From positions 1 through 33,226 of the forward strand of contig CANSNC010000008.1 of NCBI GenBank assembly GCA_947648205.1: a stretch of DNA of 33,226 bases. Direction: 5' to 3'. A program made the translations under genes and the position numbers. Source of the stretch: an uncultured Mycoplasma sp. (GTDB lineage: Bacteria > Bacillota_I > Bacilli_A > Mycoplasmatales > Mycoplasmoidaceae). The notes beneath the pieces were generated by a model. It worked only from the letters and a program-made list of their open reading frames with translations. It was not told where the DNA came from and ran no database searches. Positions 30,026 through 33,226 of the stretch are shown here, piece after piece. The stretch's first letter is position 1; every line of letters starts with the position of its first letter.

Positions 30026-31306
30026 ATGCTATTAAAATTCAGATTCAAAAATTATTCATGTTTTAAAGAATGACAGGAAATAGATTTGTTAGATTTTGCC
30101 ACTTCTTTAGATAAAATATGTGCCTCTCCAGTGAGTGGTATTATAGGAACTAATAAAAGTGGAAAATCATCAATAATTAAATTATTGCAAGTATCCATTG
30201 ATTTTTTAAAACATTTTTTAAATTATGAAAAAACTGTAGATTTTAATCCTAATAGAAACCAAAGTATATCAGCAAAATCTAATCCTTTTGTATTCAACAA
30301 TTTTTCAAATATATTTAAAAAAACTACAAAGGAAATTCAAGAAATTAATAATACTGTAGAAGAACAAAAAGAAATTTTGGAAAATGATCAAGAAGTTGAA
30401 GAGGATAATAATTTAAACAAAAAAACAATCAAAATAAATAATGAATATGAATCATATAATGCATGCATTGAATTATTTTTCTTAGACTCTACTACATTAT
30501 ATAAATATGAGTTAAGTTTCAATCACCTTTATTCTGAATATGAGAGATTATCAATTTCAGAAAATAATGGTGATCAAGAAATTAAATGAAAATATATTTA
30601 CAAAAAAGAAAATCTTACATATGATGTGATTAACCAAGAAGAGACATGTGTTTATAGTATAGATTTAGACCTAGATTTTTTAAAAGTAAAAAAAGAACCT
30701 TCATTTATTCATATTAATAAGAAAAATTCATTAATAAGTTATATAAAAAGTGTTTCCCAATCAAATGCATTAACAAATTTTTTAAAATTATATTCTAATG
30801 TTGTGTTTGTAGATGAAAATAATTGACAAGGTATTTATAAAACATACAACATTGATAAAGATTATTTAAAAAGAAATAAAAGTAAATTTCTTTTAGCTTT
30901 AAACACTTTAGGTTTTAATGTTATTGATTTTAGTGTAAATCAAATAAATATCAATTCATTTTATTTGATGATTGGTAAAAAAAACATTCATGAAAAAGTT
31001 ATGTACATAAATAGCGAATATGAATCTGAAACTTTAAATAAGGTAATACACATTTTATATTATGTGTTCAATGCTTTAGATAATTCACAAGTATTAGTGA
31101 TGGATAATTTAAATAAATCACTAAATAATGATATTGTTGCTTATATTATTGATTTGTTTAATAAACAAGAAGGAAATATTGATAATAAAGCTCAATTTAT
31201 TTTTACTATGAATAGTAAATATGAAAATGATTTAATAGGAATATGCCAATCTACAAATAGGGTTGAATCAGATGATATTGAATCTAAAATAAAGAGGGTA
31301 ATATAA
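30026..31306 (+). CDS. AAA/ABC-type P-loop ATPase (AAA_15/AAA_21-like)
   Basis: A 426-residue protein of the RecF/SMC-like stand-alone ATPase type. The N-terminus MLLKFRFKNYSCFKE is the typical opening of this group. Walker A is GTNKSGKSS (41-49). A charged, Glu/Asn-rich insert (about 100-140) follows. The Walker B position reads VLVMDNLN, with Asp360-Asn361 instead of Asp-Glu, so hydrolysis may be reduced. Such proteins often act with a partner, including in phage defence, but the next gene is an SGNH hydrolase, not a nuclease. TGA is Trp. It ends one base before the next ATG's TATG. Confidence 0.75.
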
Positions 31307-31307
31307 T

Positions 31308-31994
31308 ATGTCAGATAGAATACAAAAAAAAATATTATGTTTTGGTGATAGTAACACTTTTGGTTACAATCCATTAAATAAACAGAGATACAACAATAAT
31401 GAGAGATGAACAAAACTTCTAGAAAAAATATTAAATGATAAAAATAACTCGTCTTATGAATACAATGTTATTGAAGAAGGTAAAATTGGTAGAAGTATGT
31501 TTATTTCATTAAATATGAAAGAATCACAACCAGCAATTATTGAATTTCCTATTATTTATAATAAATATGCACCAGTTGATTATATTGTTATATGTTTAGG
31601 TACAAATGATTTAAGAAGTGACTTTAATTTAGATAGCATTACTATAGCAACAGGGGTTGAAAAAATTATTAAGTTAATTCAAAGAATAGATATTACTAAA
31701 AATGCAAAAACAGTTTTAGTGTGTCCGCCAAGATTAAGTGATGATGTTAATTTAATTAAATCTTTTAATTTTGATAAATTTTCAACTGTTAAATCATATG
31801 ATTTACCATTGCTATATAAAGAAGTTGCAAATATGAATAATTGTCTATTTATGGATGCTGGATCATTTGCAAAAGTATCTTCAGTTGATGGTGTTCATTT
31901 TTCAAATATAGATCATGAAAATTTTGCAAGAGAAATAGCACAAGTTATATATGAATATGAAACAAGATATAATAATAATGAAGGTGAAAAATAA
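31308..31994 (+). CDS. SGNH/GDSL hydrolase
   Basis: A 228-residue esterase/lipase-like hydrolase. Block I is CFGDSNTFG with nucleophile Ser15, block II Gly is probably in EEGKIGRS, block III is GTND with Asn100, and block V is DGVH with Asp194 and His197. This is a complete catalytic set. No signal peptide, so cytoplasmic. AAAGAGGG lies 9 bp before the ATG. The one-base gap after the ATPase gene shows an operon. Confidence 0.9.
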
Positions 31995-32098
31995 ATAATA
32001 TATAGCACTTAAAAGTTTTTTAATTATATATATAAATCTAAATATTTTACAAGTTTGCTATTAGTTAATGTATAAATTAATATTTTGGGTTAATATAA

Positions 32099-32129
32099 AA
32101 TCCCATAAAGGTGATTAATTTATGGGATT
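32099..32129 (+). repeat. 11-bp inverted repeat hairpin
   Basis: AATCCCATAAA (32099-32109) pairs with TTTATGGGATT (32119-32129) around a 9-nt loop. No T run follows, so it is not a standard terminator. Confidence 0.6.
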
Positions 32130-32415
32130 GTGGTTTAATATTCACATCTTTTGATTGTATAGAAATGTTATATTAAAATTATATTTTATTAATAACTTTT
32201 TATATCTTTGTAATTTTTCCGTATTATTGTTTAATATATATTTCCTTTGTACTTATTGAACTTTAATTAATATTAGATTTTTGCAATCCTTTCTGATCTA
32301 GTTATTCTATTGATATTATATATTCAGCGCATTATTCTTTTTCATAGCTAAGTCTAAACCCATCTATCATTAGTTATTTATTTATGCATTGAATTAATAG
32401 ATTTTAAACCACAAT
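32127..32415. repeat. 289-bp segment bounded by 12-bp inverted repeats
   Basis: ATTGTGGTTTAA (32127-32138) and TTAAACCACAAT (32404-32415) are exact reverse complements. The left arm overlaps the hairpin at 32099-32129 by three bases. Closing such a long segment fits an RNA with paired ends or a MITE-like relic; no target duplication is obvious. Confidence 0.45.
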
Positions 32416-32472
32416 TAAATTATTTCCTCAATGATTTAAAAAATATTATTAAGTCATAAAAGTCTCACTAAG

Positions 32473-32503
32473 AATATAATGTATTTAAACATTATATTTT
32501 TTT
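32473..32503 (+). terminator. Rho-independent terminator ahead of the phase-variable gene
   Basis: AATATAATG (32473-32481) pairs with CATTATATT (32490-32498), followed by T residues on the plus strand. Confidence 0.8.
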
Positions 32504-32531
32504 ATTCTTATTTCAAACTCCATGATTGATA

Positions 32532-32537
32532 TATAAT
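32532..32537 (+). promoter_or_regulatory. Likely -10 box of the phase-variable gene
   Basis: TATAAT lies 32 bp before ATG 32570; TTTGGAG (32549-32555) follows as a Shine-Dalgarno, about 14 bp from the ATG. No good -35 box. Confidence 0.5.
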
Positions 32538-32569
32538 AAAATTATTAATTTGGAGTTTTTTATTTTTAT

Positions 32570-33226
32570 ATGAATATAAAAGTTAAATTAATACTCTATC
32601 CAACAATATTATTTTCAGCTTCTCTAATACCAAGTATTAGTGTTTTTAATGCTGTACAAAATAATATTTATGGAATCCAAGAGAGAGAGAGAGATACTCT
32701 TTACTAATAATGAATTAAATAATAATTCTAGTGAAGAATTAGAAGTATGAAAAAATACAATTATAGAATCATCAGATAACACAAATGTGAAAGTATTTTT
32801 CACTCGTAACATTACAATGGGTTATCAACAAGCATTGATTGCAACAAATTATATGCTGCAAAGCAAAGAACAAAGAACAGGTTCTGATGAAATTGTATGA
32901 TTTGTAGACTATGATTTGTATGATGTACAAAAATATAATTTTAATCATTACAATCAAAAATATGGTTTACAAGATAGCGCTAAGAATATATCTAGTAAGT
33001 ATAATTTTAGTTTGTGATCTAGATTGGGAAAACAATTTTCAAATGTAAATACTACAAATAAAAATGATAATTATAGAATTAGACCATCAGAGTATCAAAT
33101 AGGAAATTTTTTGGACAACTATATAAAAAAGTATGGTGATAATGTTAAGTTTGATGTTTGGGTTCCAGATATTTCACTTGTTGATATGTGAAAATCAGGA
33201 ATTAAATCAACAACAGCAACAAATTT
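32570..33226 (+). pseudogene. Secreted protein gene, out of frame at a (GA)7 tract (probable phase variation), partial
   Basis: From ATG 32570 the frame encodes MNIKVKLILYPTILFSASLI, a signal-peptide-like start, and reaches the GA tract in frame. It then hits TAA TAA at 32705-32710. A different frame is open (TGA as Trp) from the tract to the window end: LFTNNELNNNSSEELEVW..., KVFFTRNITMGYQQALIA and WVPDISLVDMW. Gaining one GA unit, or losing two, would join the two into one exported protein. Downstream ATGs in that open frame at 32649 and 32670 could give a version without the signal. The product family is not recognised. The gene runs off the window. Confidence 0.75.
32681..32694. repeat. 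(GA)7 dinucleotide repeat
   Basis: Seven GA units, preceded by an A, about 37 codons into the gene. This is the longest non-A/T simple repeat I noticed in the window. Seven units leave the gene out of frame; 5, 8 or 11 would put it in frame. Confidence 0.9.

Larger units (their letters stand above)
31995..32569. other. Gene-free segment with inverted repeats
   Basis: No coding region in either strand reads as a protein here. It contains an 11-bp hairpin (32099-32129), a 12-bp inverted repeat about 290 bp apart, a terminator at 32473-32503, and a promoter for the gene at 32570. It could hold an untranslated RNA or a relic of a small mobile element. Confidence 0.5.

Noticed and set aside
31995..32569. 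RNase P RNA, tmRNA or SRP RNA in the gene-free segment
   Set aside because: I searched both strands by eye for the conserved RNase P P4 core and the tmRNA end sequences and found none; only a chance GAGGAAA on the minus strand.
1..33226. CRISPR arrays, intact insertion sequences or prophage genes
   Set aside because: No regularly spaced repeats, transposase motifs or phage structural genes were seen anywhere in the window.

Overview
The window is a low-GC (roughly a quarter G+C) mollicute chromosome segment that reads UGA as tryptophan. Clear orthologues such as sufC, sufS, sufB, hrcA, nusA, infB, der and gpsA are open only if TGA is sense. In several places the TGA sits where the family has a Trp, for example W13 in the GpsA nucleotide loop. 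All coordinates below therefore read through TGA and end at TAA or TAG. Short intergenic gaps, T-tailed hairpin terminators and a homologue of the Mycoplasma pneumoniae CARDS toxin point to a Mycoplasma of the pneumoniae/iowae/penetrans side of the class. The species is inference only.

Layout. 1-56 holds the tail of an unidentified gene and its terminator. 189-4609 is a complete Fe-S assembly operon, sufC-sufD(short)-sufS-sufU-sufB, followed by tRNA-Arg(UCG) with its terminator. 4773-8241 carries two small orphan genes and an 859-residue putative lipoprotein. 8458-10146 carries a DJ-1/PfpI-family protein and the heat-shock repressor hrcA. 10225-15252 is the translation/transcription operon nusA-ylxR-infB-rbfA plus a membrane protein, preceded by a promoter with a terminator-like hairpin in its leader. 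15449-16711 is a dihydroorotase-like protein that has lost the expected metal ligands.

16990-21909 looks like a host-interaction segment. It holds a full-length CARDS-toxin homologue (ADP-ribosyltransferase plus trefoil domains), a convergent aminoglycoside/choline-kinase-like phosphotransferase, tRNA-Ala and tRNA-Ile on the minus strand, and a surface protein resembling the mycoplasma immunoglobulin-blocking (Protein M) family. 22106-23116 has a GNAT acetyltransferase and a small coiled-coil protein behind a perfect CIRCE operator, which should be the binding site of the HrcA encoded at 9127. 23268-27881 is degV, a tail-anchored protein, cmk, der and gpsA. 27958-31994 has a proline-rich membrane protein, a minus-strand membrane protein, a P-loop ATPase and an SGNH hydrolase. 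31995-32569 has no gene but contains notable inverted repeats and a terminator. From 32570 to the window end is a secreted-protein gene interrupted by a (GA)7 tract that puts it out of frame, which is the signature of slipped-strand phase variation.

The main points of interest are the CARDS-type toxin, the phase-variable gene at the right edge, the HrcA/CIRCE pair controlling a non-chaperone gene, the degenerate dihydroorotase, and the gene-free inverted-repeat segment at 32.1-32.4 kb. Family assignments come from motif recognition by eye; no database search was run.
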